A stretch of 64,000 bases of DNA from contig CAKPNP010000001.1 in assembly GCA_934169415.1 (NCBI GenBank), positions 1 through 64,000 on the forward strand, read 5' to 3'. This document shows, piece after piece, positions 17,656 through 26,168 of the stretch. Position 1 is the stretch's first letter, and each line of letters begins with the position of its first letter. The notes beneath the pieces are model-generated. The model was not told the origin of the DNA and searched no databases. It saw only the letters and a list, made by a program, of their open reading frames with translations. The stretch is from an uncultured Bacilli bacterium (lineage in GTDB: Bacteria; Bacillota_I; Bacilli_A; RF39; UBA660). The translations under genes were made by a program, and so were the position numbers.

Positions 17656-17730
17656 TTTCTAACTACTTACTCAAGTGCAAAAATATAAGATTTTTATTTT
17701 AAATGTATAGCTTATTTAAATTTATGCAAA

Positions 17731-17943
17731 TTAAAAAGATTTGAAAATAAAAGGTTTGACAAAAGGTTCAATAATAGCAGGTTCATCAACGTTAAATAAA
17801 CGATATTTAACATTATCAGGTTTATCATCAAGATGATTAATTTCATCAACTTTAATAAATTTGGAAAGAAAAACAATAATTTTCCAAATAAATTTATTAA
17901 TTCTATTTAAAAATTTAATAAAATGTGATATTATTTTAGACAT
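17731..17943 (-). CDS. Small amphipathic peptide gene, 70 residues (toxin-like candidate)
   Basis: Starts at the ATG read from 17943, with GAGGT 7 bases upstream. The N-terminal 30 residues are a strongly cationic, Phe/Ile/Trp-rich helix (ISHFIKFLNRINKFIWK, IIVFLSKFIK). The rest is a polar, acidic tail (NHLDDKPDNVKYRLFNVDEPA). The start codon and RBS lie inside repeat B and would be base-paired with b' (17989-18002) in the transcript. Sequestered initiation and a membrane-active helix recall type I toxins, but 70 residues is long for those and no antitoxin RNA is proven. It may also be unexpressed. Confidence 0.4.
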   Translation of the reverse strand: MSKIISHFIKFLNRINKFIWKIIVFLSKFIKVDEINHLDDKPDNVKYRLFNVDEPAIIEPFVKPFIFKSF

Positions 17944-18135
17944 GACATATACCTCGATTCTATGATTTATTGTTCTAAAATGATTATAGAGGAATATGTC
18001 ATTTTTTGATAGATATGAAATGAAATTTCTATATAAAAATACACTCCAAAAAGGGAGTGATTGGCTAAACTATAGAACTTCATTAAAAAATAAAGGAAAA
18101 ACAAATGGTAGTGTATGAAACTATTCACACTACCA
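17921..18135. repeat. 215-bp structured direct repeat, copy B
   Basis: Second copy of 16648-16862, about 96% identical. The b/b' arms (17942-17955 and 17989-18002) are conserved exactly, whereas a' has drifted (TTCTAAAATGAT). After the terminal ACTACCA the sequence runs directly into copy 2 of the 174-bp repeat. On the plus strand the SD-like AAAGGA and ATG near its end lead to a 15-codon frame only. Confidence 0.85.
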
Positions 18136-18308
18136 AAATAAAGAAGAGTTAGAAATTATGGATAGTTATTTAAAAAATTTAAATACTAACTTAATAGATG
18201 AAAACTTTTCTTATTATATAAAATATTAATGAATATACACTGAGTAATAATTTTTACTTAGTTTTTTGTTATTATAAAATTTTTCTAAAATATAGTCTTT
18301 ATATATTT
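18135..18308 (+). repeat. 174-bp direct repeat, copy 2 (orphan gene 3' end)
   Basis: Nearly identical copy of 16266-16439. It holds the last 31 codons and stop of the hypothetical gene, without its 5' part, then ends immediately before the promoter of the copper module. It is read as the remnant produced when the island was acquired. Confidence 0.9.
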
Positions 18309-18337
18309 ACTAATACCCCCTAGGGGGGTGTTATAAT
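18307..18337 (+). promoter_or_regulatory. Copper-type operator and promoter (CsoR-like box)
   Basis: ACCCCC-TA-GGGGGGT at 18315-18329 is a GC-rich palindrome standing out in very AT-rich DNA, followed by TATAAT at 18332-18337. CsoR-family copper sensors bind such ACCCC/GGGGT palindromes that overlap the promoter. The genes downstream are copper-related, which supports the reading. No intact csoR is visible next to it. Confidence 0.7.
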
Positions 18338-18384
18338 GTAAAACGTGGTGATGAAGTAATGGAACTAATTGAAAGGCTTAATTA

Positions 18385-19229
18385 ATGCATGTTATATATG
18401 TAAAAATTGATGGTATCACTTGTGATAATTGTAGAAATAAAATAAAAAAAGAATTACTTCGTATTAAAGGAAATTAAAAATGTAGAAATAACTAAAGATA
18501 TTGCTAAAATAACTTCTTCAAAGGGAATTGATGAGGCAAATATCATTAATGTAATAAATTCATTAGATTATTTTGCAAAAAAAGATTATATAAGTGAAAA
18601 TATTAAAGATATAGATGCAAATATAAAATTAAAAGAATTTATTTTTATATTAGTTTTAATTTTGTTATTAATATTTTTAATAAAAAAAATATTTGGATAT
18701 AACATTTTTAATATAATTCCTACTATAGGTAATAATATTACCTATGGAATGCTATTTATAACGGGATTATTAACCAGTATTCATTGTATTAGTATGTGTG
18801 GTGCTATAAACTTAATGGCTACATTTACTAAAGAAAATAAAGTTAACTTAAAAAAAACAATTTTTTATAATTTAGGTAGACTAATATCTTATACATTTTT
18901 AGGTGGAATTGTAGGATTAATTGGATCGGTTATTAGCGTAAATGAAAAAATAAATGGATTAATTATTATATTTGCTTCAATAATAATGTTTTTAATGTCT
19001 TTAAGTATGTTGAATGTAATTAAATTTAGATTGCCAAAGTTAAAGTTAAAAATAGGATTAAAACAGATAACTCATTTATAGTTGGATTATTAAATGGATT
19101 TATGCCATGTGGGCCATTACAGGCTATGCAAGTATATGCTTTATCAACAGGTTCATTTATAAAAGGAATGCTTTCAATGTTTTTATTTTGTTTAGGAACA
19201 ATTCCTTTGATGTTTAGTATTGGAGTTTA
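18385..19229 (+). pseudogene. HMA - TauE/SafE-type membrane protein, frameshifted
   Basis: The ATG at 18385 opens an HMA metal-binding domain (YVKIDGITCDNCRNKI, with the C-x-x-C copper site). A frameshift near 18470 breaks it. The next frame continues the domain and reads into membrane helices with GLLTSIHCISMCGAINLMA, the first half of a TauE/SafE-like (DsbD_2/UreH-like) module. A second frameshift near 19068 leads to GLLNGFMPCGPLQAMQVYAL, the second half, which stops at TAA 19230-19232. HMA-SafE fusions accompany copper export genes in Bacillota. With two frameshifts and a truncated end it is almost certainly dead. Confidence 0.8.
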
Positions 19230-19333
19230 TTAATATTTCGATGAATCCAATGATAGCGGGTCTTGCTATGACATTATCTAGTTTTACTGTTATAATAAAT
19301 ACTTTAAGATTAAAAAGATGGAGGGAAAAGTAA
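19229..19333 (+). pseudogene. copA: C-terminal remnant of a copper P-type ATPase (CopA)
   Basis: The frame directly after the SafE fragment reads ISMNPMIAGLAMTLSS then FTVIINTLRLKRW and stops. NPM-x-AG-x-AM-x-x-SS-x-x-V-x-x-NALRL is the characteristic final helix and tail of CopA/CtrA3-type Cu+-ATPases. Everything upstream of it in copA is missing, so a deletion has joined the SafE gene to the end of copA. Confidence 0.75.
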
Positions 19334-19336
19334 TAT

Positions 19337-19567
19337 ATGTTTGGTAAAAAAAATAAGAGAGTAATTACTATTGAAGGTATGGTGTGTGAACATTGTAAAT
19401 CTAAAGTAGAGAAAGTTTTATTAGAGTTAAATGGTGTTTCTAAAGTGAAAGTTAGTTTAAAGGATAAAACAGCAACCATATATTTAAATAATGATGTTAA
19501 TAAAAATGATATAATTAATGCAATCAGTAAGTTAGATTATAAGGTTACTAATATAGGTGAACAATGA
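19337..19567 (+). CDS. copZ: CopZ-like copper chaperone (HMA domain)
   Basis: A complete 76-residue heavy-metal-associated domain: VITIEGMVCEHCKSKVEKVL holds the metal-binding G-M-x-C-x-x-C motif, followed by VSKVKVSLKDKTATIYLN and a final LDYKV. CopZ hands Cu+ to CopA and to CopY/CsoR sensors. RBS GGAGGGAAAAG. It is the only intact reading frame in the copper module, so it may be a survivor without its pump. It overlaps the next gene by 4 bases. Confidence 0.85.
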   Translation: MFGKKNKRVITIEGMVCEHCKSKVEKVLLELNGVSKVKVSLKDKTATIYLNNDVNKNDIINAISKLDYKVTNIGEQ

Positions 19568-20065
19568 AAAAGATGGGTATTTTACTAATTATTTTAACAA
19601 GTATAATTTTAACTGGTTGTACTTTAGAAAATCAAGGAATGTTTCCAGGTGCCTTAGAAGCAACAGGCGAAGTAAAAAAATCTGAATTAAACGAATATGG
19701 TTATATTTTAATTAATGAAGCTGATATTACAGATAAGGTACATATATTAGTTATGAATATGAAGGTGTAACAATTGGACTACTTGCTGTTAGAGATTCAA
19801 AGGGTGATGTGAAAGTTGTTATAAATACATGTCAATCATGTGGTGGATCTCCATATACATATTTTGTACAAGTAGGAAATAAGATACAATGCCAAAATTG
19901 TAGAAATATGTTTGCTATAGATGATTTAGATAATCTTGTAGATAATGGATGTAACCAATACAAGTAGAAGATAAACAAACTAAAGATGGAATTATAACTA
20001 TAAAAACTGAACAATTAAAAAAATTAAAAGATAGATTTGAAAATTGGAAAGGACCAAAAGCATAA
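19564..20065 (+). pseudogene. DUF2318-like metal-binding lipoprotein, frameshifted
   Basis: Starts with a lipoprotein signal peptide ending IILTGC. After residue 60 a frameshift (about 19755) is needed to continue with VKVVINTCQSCGGSPY and CQNCRNMFAIDDL, and another (about 19955) to reach PIQVEDKQTKDG after DNGCNQ. The pair of C-x-x-C motifs and the GGCNPI-like element match DUF2318, a family linked to metal handling. The original protein would be about 165 residues. Copper-operon context and two frameshifts agree with a decayed partner gene. Confidence 0.75.
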
Positions 20066-20079
20066 AATATATAAATTTG

Positions 20080-20114
20080 ATAACAAGAAATTAATTTTTC
20101 TTGTTATTTTTCAT
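20080..20114 (+). terminator. Terminator of the copper module
   Basis: ATAACAAGAAA pairs with TTTCTTGTTAT around a 5-nt loop and is followed by TTTTTC. Confidence 0.85.
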
Positions 20115-20157
20115 AACTTAGTTCATCAAAAATTAGAAAGAAGATAATCAGATAATT

Positions 20158-20188
20158 TAAAAACGCCATTTAATATTGGCGTTTTTTG
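20158..20188. terminator. Second hairpin terminator, likely for the MFS gene
   Basis: AAAACGCCA and TTGGCGTTTT pair around a short AT loop. The run of T follows on the plus strand and the run of A precedes, so it can serve either direction. It lies 65 bases past the stop of the minus-strand MFS gene. Confidence 0.7.
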
Positions 20189-20252
20189 AAGTTTATTTTA
20201 TATATGATATGTAGCTTAAAAACTATCCTTTTAGATTATACTATTGAATATT

Positions 20253-21446
20253 TTAATCTCTTAATGATTTGATTATTAAATAACAGTATATAGGCGCAAA
20301 TAAAGTGACAATTGCAAGCAATATTTTAAAATAAATAATATTATTTGTAAAAGATACGATTAACATTAATATGTATCCAATTATCCTTCCAGATCCGATT
20401 GAAATTGAAGTATATCCAATATATTCTTCTCTATACTTTTCTATTTTACACTCTTTTACTAAATCACCTTTTCTGGTATTATATACAACATCAAAAATAC
20501 AAAATGTTATTACATAACAGAAATTATAAATTACTAAACTTGTTTTACTAATATTTATTAATAAGCCAACAACTCCCAATACAACAATAATAGAACATAA
20601 TATCAATATAAATTTAGCATTATTTTTATTATAAAATTTATTGTATAACATTAGTGATAACATAGAGCAAATAGAAAAGATTGTGGTCAAAATCCCTAAA
20701 TTTAAAGATGTTTTAAATGTCATGATAGTTATAATAATTATCAAAGTACTAATTGAACTTTCTACAATACCATAGGCTATACCTGATAAACCATATTTCT
20801 TAATCTTTTTTAGATTATTATCTTTAATATTTTTTATAAATTTTTTTAAATCATATTTTTCGTTTTTATCATTTTTTGTTTCTGTTTTAATAAATAAAGT
20901 TATTAGAATTTGTATAACAGATAACATAAAAATATAAATAGCAATTTTTGTAAAAGAATAAAGTCCGATTGATGTTCCTAAAATAATAGGTGATATTATA
21001 TTTAAAATTTTACTTGATATTTTTTTTATAGACATATATTTTTTTCTATTGTTGTTATTTGTTACATCTATATAGATCAATTCGTGGGCACACCAATATA
21101 GTGTTTCGGAAAAAGCGTATATTATCGCAATTAAAATAAAATTAGTTGCAATTTTTTCTGATAATATGACTATAAATAAAATAAATAATGCTCTTGATAC
21201 AATTCCAAGTGATAATATTTGCTTATTCTTAGAAGGATATTTTTTAATTACTTTACCAATTAATATGTTTCCTAAACTAAGTAAAGAATATATTATTATA
21301 TAATATATCGAAATTGTTGTTATATTTTCGTTTGTTATATTTAAAAGATATGCAACTAAAAATGTTTCTATAAATACAGCAGTTAGGCTGTAAATTAAAT
21401 CACTAGCAATCAGTAATTTTGCATTTTTCCCTATTTTACTTCCCAT
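20253..21446 (-). CDS. Major facilitator superfamily transporter
   Basis: A 397-residue protein with about 12 hydrophobic helices split by a central charged loop (KTETKNDKNEKYDLKKFIKN), the MFS arrangement. No substrate-specific motif is recognised. An MFS-type segment, LGIVSRALFILFIV, follows the first loop (KVIKKYPSKNK). AAGGAG lies 6 bases before the ATG. It is a single-gene unit opposite to both flanking operons. Confidence 0.85.
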   Translation of the reverse strand: MGSKIGKNAKLLIASDLIYSLTAVFIETFLVAYLLNITNENITTISIYYIIIYSLLSLGNILIGKVIKKYPSKNKQILSLGIVSRALFILFIVILSEKIATNFILIAIIYAFSETLYWCAHELIYIDVTNNNNRKKYMSIKKISSKILNIISPIILGTSIGLYSFTKIAIYIFMLSVIQILITLFIKTETKNDKNEKYDLKKFIKNIKDNNLKKIKKYGLSGIAYGIVESSISTLIIIITIMTFKTSLNLGILTTIFSICSMLSLMLYNKFYNKNNAKFILILCSIIVVLGVVGLLINISKTSLVIYNFCYVITFCIFDVVYNTRKGDLVKECKIEKYREEYIGYTSISIGSGRIIGYILMLIVSFTNNIIYFKILLAIVTLFAPIYCYLIIKSLRD

Positions 21447-21865
21447 AAATTACTCCTTGTAAATCAAATACTAATATAAATTATGATACCATTATATAAT
21501 AAAATATATAAAATTTCTATATTATCATTTTAATTTATCAATAATTAATATTGATACTGATAATCTTTTTATCCCGATAAGGCATTAAATAATTATTTAT
21601 TGCAAATTATTATATTTCTTTCATTTTATTTTATCTATTCTTAAAAGTCATGGTTACAGTTCAGACTAGAAGAATGGTTTTCTAGATAAATGCTTATAAA
21701 TAAAGGCAATAATGAATATTTTTGCAGATAACTAGATATATAAATTTTCCTTATTTTTAATCAATTTTACACAATTTTGATATTATTTTGTAATAAAATT
21801 ATATTTTACTTCTTATTTTATATGTCTGAACTGTGACCAAATATGAAAAAAAGTTAAAAAAACAC
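21447..21865. other. Intergenic region holding a MITE-like inverted-repeat element
   Basis: No gene is visible in these 420 bases between the MFS gene and the S10 promoter. The only structure noticed is the pair of 16-bp terminal inverted repeats at 21651 and 21824 described separately. The rest is AT-rich and featureless. Confidence 0.6.
21651..21839. mobile_element. Candidate MITE, 189 bp with 16-bp terminal inverted repeats
   Basis: TGGTTACAGTTCAGAC (21651-21666) and GTCTGAACTGTGACCA (21824-21839) are inverted copies with one mismatch. The interior has no reading frame. Length and terminal repeats suit a non-autonomous insertion element. No clear target duplication is visible, so a long-range RNA stem or other inverted repeat is not excluded. 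Confidence 0.5.
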
Positions 21866-21894
21866 TTGCTTTTAATATAATTATCTTGTATAAT
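21866..21894 (+). promoter_or_regulatory. Promoter of the S10-spc-alpha operon
   Basis: TTGCTT at 21866-21871 and TATAAT at 21889-21894 with the ideal 17-nt spacer, 141 bases before rpsJ. Confidence 0.8.
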
Positions 21895-21899
21895 TGATT

Positions 21900-22035
21900 A
21901 TGTGTGGCTGCTATGATGTGCAAGGTTGCCGATACGCCAGGTTAAGTTGAAAAATAAATAAAACTTATATGACGCAAAATCGGGTTATTTGCTCGGAGCA
22001 AGTCTATACAGTGATATAGGCGAAGGGAGGATATT
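21900..22035 (+). promoter_or_regulatory. Long rpsJ leader, GC-richer than surroundings
   Basis: About 135 nt of untranslated leader with several potential stems, for example TTGCT-CGG-AGCAA near 21990 and CTATA with TATAG near 22003-22020. In several bacteria the S10 leader is bound by L4 or controls attenuation. I cannot show that this one is of that class. It ends in a strong GGGAGG RBS. Confidence 0.45.
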
Positions 22036-22344
22036 ATGTCTAAAGAAAAAGTTCGTATTAGGTTGAAAGCATTTGAACACAAATCATTAGATAATGCTTG
22101 TGCAAAAATATTAGAAACAGTTAAGAGAACTGGTGGAGAAGTTTCAGGACCAATTCCATTACCAACTGAAATCGAAAAAATAACAATTTTAAGAGCTGTT
22201 CACAAATACAAAGATTCACGTGAACAATTCGAAAAAAGAACACACAAAAGACTTATTGATATCAAAAATCCAACAAAGGAAACTATTGAGGCATTAACTC
22301 ATTTAGAAATCCCAAGTGGTGTTGATATTCAAATTAAAATGTAG
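22036..22344 (+). CDS. rpsJ: 30S ribosomal protein S10
   Basis: The 102 residues begin [18 protein letters not shown] and contain [15 protein letters not shown], the S10/NusE signature loop, which also contacts NusB in antitermination. First gene of the 29-gene operon, preceded by GGGAGG. Confidence 0.98.
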   Translation: MSKEKVRIRLKAFEHKSLDNACAKILETVKRTGGEVSGPIPLPTEIEKITILRAVHKYKDSREQFEKRTHKRLIDIKNPTKETIEALTHLEIPSGVDIQIKM

Positions 22345-22355
22345 GAGGAGAAAAT

Positions 22356-23072
22356 ATGAAAGGAATCTTAGGTCGTAAAATTGGAATGACGCAAGTATTT
22401 ACAAATTCTGGTAAGTTAATTCCTGTAACTGTAATTTCTGTAGAACCAAATGTTGTAACACAAATTAAGACTAAAGAAAACGAAGGTTATGAATCAATTC
22501 AATTAGGATTTGATACAAAACGTGAAAAGTTAGCGACAAAAGCTTCTATTGGTATTACCAATAAAGCAAACACTACACCTAAGCGCTTCTTTAAAGAAAT
22601 TAGAGGTGTAGATGTTAACAATTATTCATTAGGTCAAGAAATAGACGCAAGTATATTTGAAGCTGGTGAAGTTGTTGACGTAACAGGAACTACAAAAGGT
22701 AAAGGGTTCCAAGGTGTTATTAAAAGACATGGTCAATCAAGAGGACCTATGGGACATGGTTCACATTATCATAGAAAACCAGGTTCAATGGGAACAATGA
22801 GACCAATGCGTGTATTCAAAGGTAAAAAATTACCAGGACACATGGGTACACTTACTGTTACAATCCAAAACTTAGAAATCATCTCAGTTGATTTAGAAAA
22901 TAACTGCATCTTAGTTAAAGGAAATGTACCAGGAGCTAAAGATAGCTTAGTTATTATTAAATCTGCTACTAAAGCTAATGGAAAAGTTAATCCAAAAGAA
23001 GAATTAATTTCTTATGTAACAACAGAAGTTAGTAGTAACGTAGATGCTTCAAAAGAAAGTGAGGAAGCATAG
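22356..23072 (+). CDS. rplC: 50S ribosomal protein L3
   Basis: [15 protein letters not shown] opens the protein and [22 protein letters not shown] is its central loop reaching the peptidyl-transferase centre. At 238 residues it exceeds the usual 205-210 because of an acidic C-terminal tail ([18 protein letters not shown]). RBS AGGAGGAG. Confidence 0.98.
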   Translation: MKGILGRKIGMTQVFTNSGKLIPVTVISVEPNVVTQIKTKENEGYESIQLGFDTKREKLATKASIGITNKANTTPKRFFKEIRGVDVNNYSLGQEIDASIFEAGEVVDVTGTTKGKGFQGVIKRHGQSRGPMGHGSHYHRKPGSMGTMRPMRVFKGKKLPGHMGTLTVTIQNLEIISVDLENNCILVKGNVPGAKDSLVIIKSATKANGKVNPKEELISYVTTEVSSNVDASKESEEA

Positions 23073-23073
23073 T

Positions 23074-23697
23074 ATGGAAAAATTACAAGTAATAAATACT
23101 AAAGGAGAAAAAGTTAGCGAAATTAAATTAGCTAAAGAATTATGGAGTATTGAACCAAATGATGCAGTACTTTATGATGCATTAAGATTAGCTATGAATA
23201 ATTCACGCCAAGGTACATCTGATACTAAAACAAGAAGTGAAGTATCTGGTGGTGGAAGAAAACCATGGAGACAAAAAGGTACAGGACGTGCTCGTCAAGG
23301 ATCTACTCGTGCACCTCATTGGCCAGGTGGTGGTATCGTATTTGGACCACATCCAAGAAGCTATTCAATTAAAATGAATAGAAAAGAAAGAAGACTTGCT
23401 TTAAAATCTGCTTTAGCATATAAAGCAATCGAATCTAAATTAGTTGTAGTTGATAATATTAATGTTGAATCATCTAAAACTAAAGATATGAAAGCATTAT
23501 TATCAAAAATGAATTTAGAAGGAAAAATATTAATAGTAACTGATGAACTTACAGATAATTTAATTTTAAGTACAAGAAATTTATCAAACGTATTATTATT
23601 ATCAGTTGATGAAATTAATACTTATGATATAGTTTATGCTGATACATTAGTTATTACTGAAAAAGCTGTAAAAGCTATAGAGGAGGTGCTTGTTTAA
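23074..23697 (+). CDS. rplD: 50S ribosomal protein L4
   Basis: The 207-residue protein carries GGGRKPWRQKGTGRARQG, the extended loop lining the exit tunnel. The ATG at 23074, one base after the rplC stop, is preceded by GTGAGGAAG. An in-frame ATG at 23044 inside rplC would add ten residues that are absent from L4. In other bacteria L4 autoregulates this operon through the leader. Confidence 0.97.
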   Translation: MEKLQVINTKGEKVSEIKLAKELWSIEPNDAVLYDALRLAMNNSRQGTSDTKTRSEVSGGGRKPWRQKGTGRARQGSTRAPHWPGGGIVFGPHPRSYSIKMNRKERRLALKSALAYKAIESKLVVVDNINVESSKTKDMKALLSKMNLEGKILIVTDELTDNLILSTRNLSNVLLLSVDEINTYDIVYADTLVITEKAVKAIEEVLV

Positions 23698-23975
23698 TGG
23701 AACACTTAAGAGATTTAATTAAAGGTCCAATTATGACTGAAAAGTCAAGTACTTTAGCTAAAGATAATGTTATTACATTCAGTGTTGATCCAAAAGCAAA
23801 CAAAACTGAAATTAAACAAGCTATTGAAAAAATATTTAACGTTAAAGTTGAAAGCGTTAATACAGTAACTGTAAGACCAAAGAAAAAAAGAGTTGGTAAA
23901 TATACAGGTTACACAAGCAAAGTAAAGAAAGCTATTGTTAAATTAAAAGAAGGAAGTTCAATAGAACTTAACTAA
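23697..23975 (+). CDS. rplW: 50S ribosomal protein L23
   Basis: 92 residues. LRDLIKGPIMTEKSS at the start and NTVTVRPKKKRVGKYTGYTSKVKKA are the L23 landmarks. L23 is the docking site for trigger factor and SRP at the tunnel exit. Its ATG overlaps the rplD stop (TAATG). Confidence 0.97.
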   Translation: MEHLRDLIKGPIMTEKSSTLAKDNVITFSVDPKANKTEIKQAIEKIFNVKVESVNTVTVRPKKKRVGKYTGYTSKVKKAIVKLKEGSSIELN

Positions 23976-23993
23976 TCTAATAAGGAGGAAACT

Positions 23994-24824
23994 ATGGCAG
24001 TTAGAACATATAAAGCAATGACTAATGGAACACGTAATATGTCAACTATAATTAATAGTGAAATTACAAAAACTACTCCAGAAAAGTCATTGACAGTTAG
24101 CTTAAATAAAAAAGGCGGACGTAATAATCAAGGTAAAATAACTGTTAGACATATCGGTGGAGGAGCTAAAAGAAAATACCGTATCATTGATTTCAAAAGA
24201 GATAAAGATACAGTTGTAGGTACTGTTTCATCTATAGAATATGATCCAAACAGAACTTCAAATATCGCACTTATTAATTATGCTGATGGTGAAAAAAGAT
24301 ATATAATTGCTCCTAAAGGATTAAAAGTTGGGGATAAGATTGAATCAGGAGAAAATGCTGATATCAAAGTAGGTAACAACTTACCACTTAACAAAATTCC
24401 AGAAGGAACAATGGTACACAATGTTGAATTACTAAAAGGTAAAGGTGGACAATTAGCTAGATCAGCTGGTTCATCAGTACAAATTTTAGGATTTGAAGGA
24501 AAATATGCATTATTAAGACTTACTAGTGGAGAAGTTAGAAAAGTTATAGCTACTAACCGTGCTACAATAGGTGAAGTTGGTAATGAAGATCATGAGTTAG
24601 TTAAACTTGGTAAAGCTGGAAGAAAAAGACATATGGGTATTAAACCTACAGTTCGTGGATCTGTTATGAACCCTAATGATCACCCACATGGTGGTGGTGA
24701 AGGTAGAGCTCCAATCGGACGTAAAGGACCAGTTACTCCATGGGGTAAACCAGCACTTGGATATAAAACTCGTAGTACAAAAAAATCTAGCGACAAATTA
24801 ATTGTACGTCGTCGTAAAAAATAA
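23994..24824 (+). CDS. rplB: 50S ribosomal protein L2
   Basis: 276 residues, standard length. [17 protein letters not shown] lies in the N-terminal domain and [17 protein letters not shown] in the loop near the peptidyl-transferase centre, with the conserved histidine required for activity. RBS AAGGAGGAAA. Confidence 0.98.
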   Translation: MAVRTYKAMTNGTRNMSTIINSEITKTTPEKSLTVSLNKKGGRNNQGKITVRHIGGGAKRKYRIIDFKRDKDTVVGTVSSIEYDPNRTSNIALINYADGEKRYIIAPKGLKVGDKIESGENADIKVGNNLPLNKIPEGTMVHNVELLKGKGGQLARSAGSSVQILGFEGKYALLRLTSGEVRKVIATNRATIGEVGNEDHELVKLGKAGRKRHMGIKPTVRGSVMNPNDHPHGGGEGRAPIGRKGPVTPWGKPALGYKTRSTKKSSDKLIVRRRKK

Positions 24825-24841
24825 TTGAAAGGATTGATTAG

Positions 24842-25114
24842 ATGGCAAGAAGTCTAAAAAAAGGTCCATTCGTTGATGAAAGCTTAATGAAAAAAGTAAA
24901 AGCTGTTAACGAAAGTGGAAAAAAAGAAGTTATAAAAACATGGTCTCGCCGTTCAACAATTTATCCTGAATTTATTGGACACACATTCGCTGTTCATAAT
25001 GGTAAAGAATTCATTCCTGTTTATGTAACAGAAGATATGGTTGGACATAAATTAGGTGAATTCTCACCAACTCGTAAATGTGGTGGACATGGTGAAGACA
25101 AAGGTAAAAAATAA
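24842..25114 (+). CDS. rpsS: 30S ribosomal protein S19
   Basis: 90 residues beginning [17 protein letters not shown], with [21 protein letters not shown] and LGEFSPTRK, diagnostic for S19, which forms the 30S head contact with S13. Confidence 0.98.
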   Translation: MARSLKKGPFVDESLMKKVKAVNESGKKEVIKTWSRRSTIYPEFIGHTFAVHNGKEFIPVYVTEDMVGHKLGEFSPTRKCGGHGEDKGKK

Positions 25115-25136
25115 TTACCAGAAGGGAGAGTATTAA

Positions 25137-25472
25137 ATGGAAGCAAGAGCTATCGCTAAAAATGTTAAAATAGCCCCTCGTAAAGCTCGTTTAGTAATAG
25201 ATTTAGTACGTGGTAAGAGTGTTGTAGAAGCTGATACTATATTAGCATCTATGAACAAAGAAGCTGCAAGAGATATTAGAAAAGTACTAACTAGCGCTAC
25301 AGCTAATGCTACAAATAATCTTGGATTAAAACAAGAAGATTTAAAAGTAAGTGAAGCCTATATAAATGAAGGCTTAGTTATGAAAAGAATGAAATTTGGT
25401 TCACGTGGACACGTTGATCCAATTAAAAAAAGAACAAGTCATATTACAATTGTTGTAAGTGATAATAAATAA
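25137..25472 (+). CDS. rplV: 50S ribosomal protein L22
   Basis: 111 residues. VKIAPRKARLVIDLVRGKSV starts the globular domain, and MKRMKFGSRGHVDPIKKRTSH forms the beta hairpin that lines the tunnel and contacts macrolides. RBS GAAGGGAGAG. Confidence 0.98.
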   Translation: MEARAIAKNVKIAPRKARLVIDLVRGKSVVEADTILASMNKEAARDIRKVLTSATANATNNLGLKQEDLKVSEAYINEGLVMKRMKFGSRGHVDPIKKRTSHITIVVSDNK

Positions 25473-25493
25473 TTTAAGAAAGGTGGGAATAAC

Positions 25494-26168
25494 GTGGGTC
25501 AAAAAGTTAGTCCAATAGGACTTCGTATTGGCGTTAATAAAACTTGGCAATCAAAATGGTATGCTGATAACAAAGATTTTGCTAAGTATATAAATAATGA
25601 TGCTAAAATTCGTAAATTTTTAGATAAAAAATTAAAAGATGCATCAGTAGCTAGTATAGTTATTGAAAGAAATGCCAAAAAAACCGACGTAATTATCAAT
25701 ACTGCTAAACCAGGCGTTGTAATCGGTCATGGTGGAGAAGAAATTGAAAAAATTAAAAAAGATTTAAGCAAATTAGTTGGTGAAAATATTGAAATTTCTA
25801 TTATGGAAATTAAAAACCCAGATATGGTTGCTGCATTAGTAGCAGAAAATATTGCTCATCAAATTGAAAACCGTGTTTCATTTAGAATTGCTCAAAAAAG
25901 AGCTATTAGAAACACTATGAAAGCTGGAGCAAAAGGAATTAAAACAGCTGTTTCAGGACGTTTAGGCGGAGCTGATATGGCTAGAACTGAAGGATATACA
26001 GAAGGTATGATTCCACTTCATACTTTAAGAGCTGATGTTGATTATGCTCATAAAGAAGCAAATACAACATACGGTAAAATTGGTGTTAAAGTATGGATTT
26101 ACAAAGGAGAAATCCTTAAAAAAGATAAGGGAGGTATGAAAGATGGCCGTAATACCAAAAAGAACTAA
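25494..26168 (+). CDS. rpsC: 30S ribosomal protein S3
   Basis: 224 residues from a GTG start preceded by [33 protein letters not shown] and the KH domain with [16 protein letters not shown] are followed by [19 protein letters not shown]3 lines the mRNA entry tunnel. The 3' end overlaps rplP by 26 bases. Confidence 0.97.
   Translation: MGQKVSPIGLRIGVNKTWQSKWYADNKDFAKYINNDAKIRKFLDKKLKDASVASIVIERNAKKTDVIINTAKPGVVIGHGGEEIEKIKKDLSKLVGENIEISIMEIKNPDMVAALVAENIAHQIENRVSFRIAQKRAIRNTMKAGAKGIKTAVSGRLGGADMARTEGYTEGMIPLHTLRADVDYAHKEANTTYGKIGVKVWIYKGEILKKDKGGMKDGRNTKKN

Noticed and set aside
18345..18384. Reading frame RGDEVMELIERLN before the HMA gene as a csoR 3' remnant
   Set aside because: The 13 residues resemble the end of some CsoR proteins, but the segment is too short to be convincing and could equally be untranslated leader with a chance frame.
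18385..20065. The copper-module frameshifts as pure sequencing error
   Set aside because: Errors at this density are absent from the rest of the window apart from the IS, and a real deletion (SafE-copA junction) is also present. Raw reads would still settle it.
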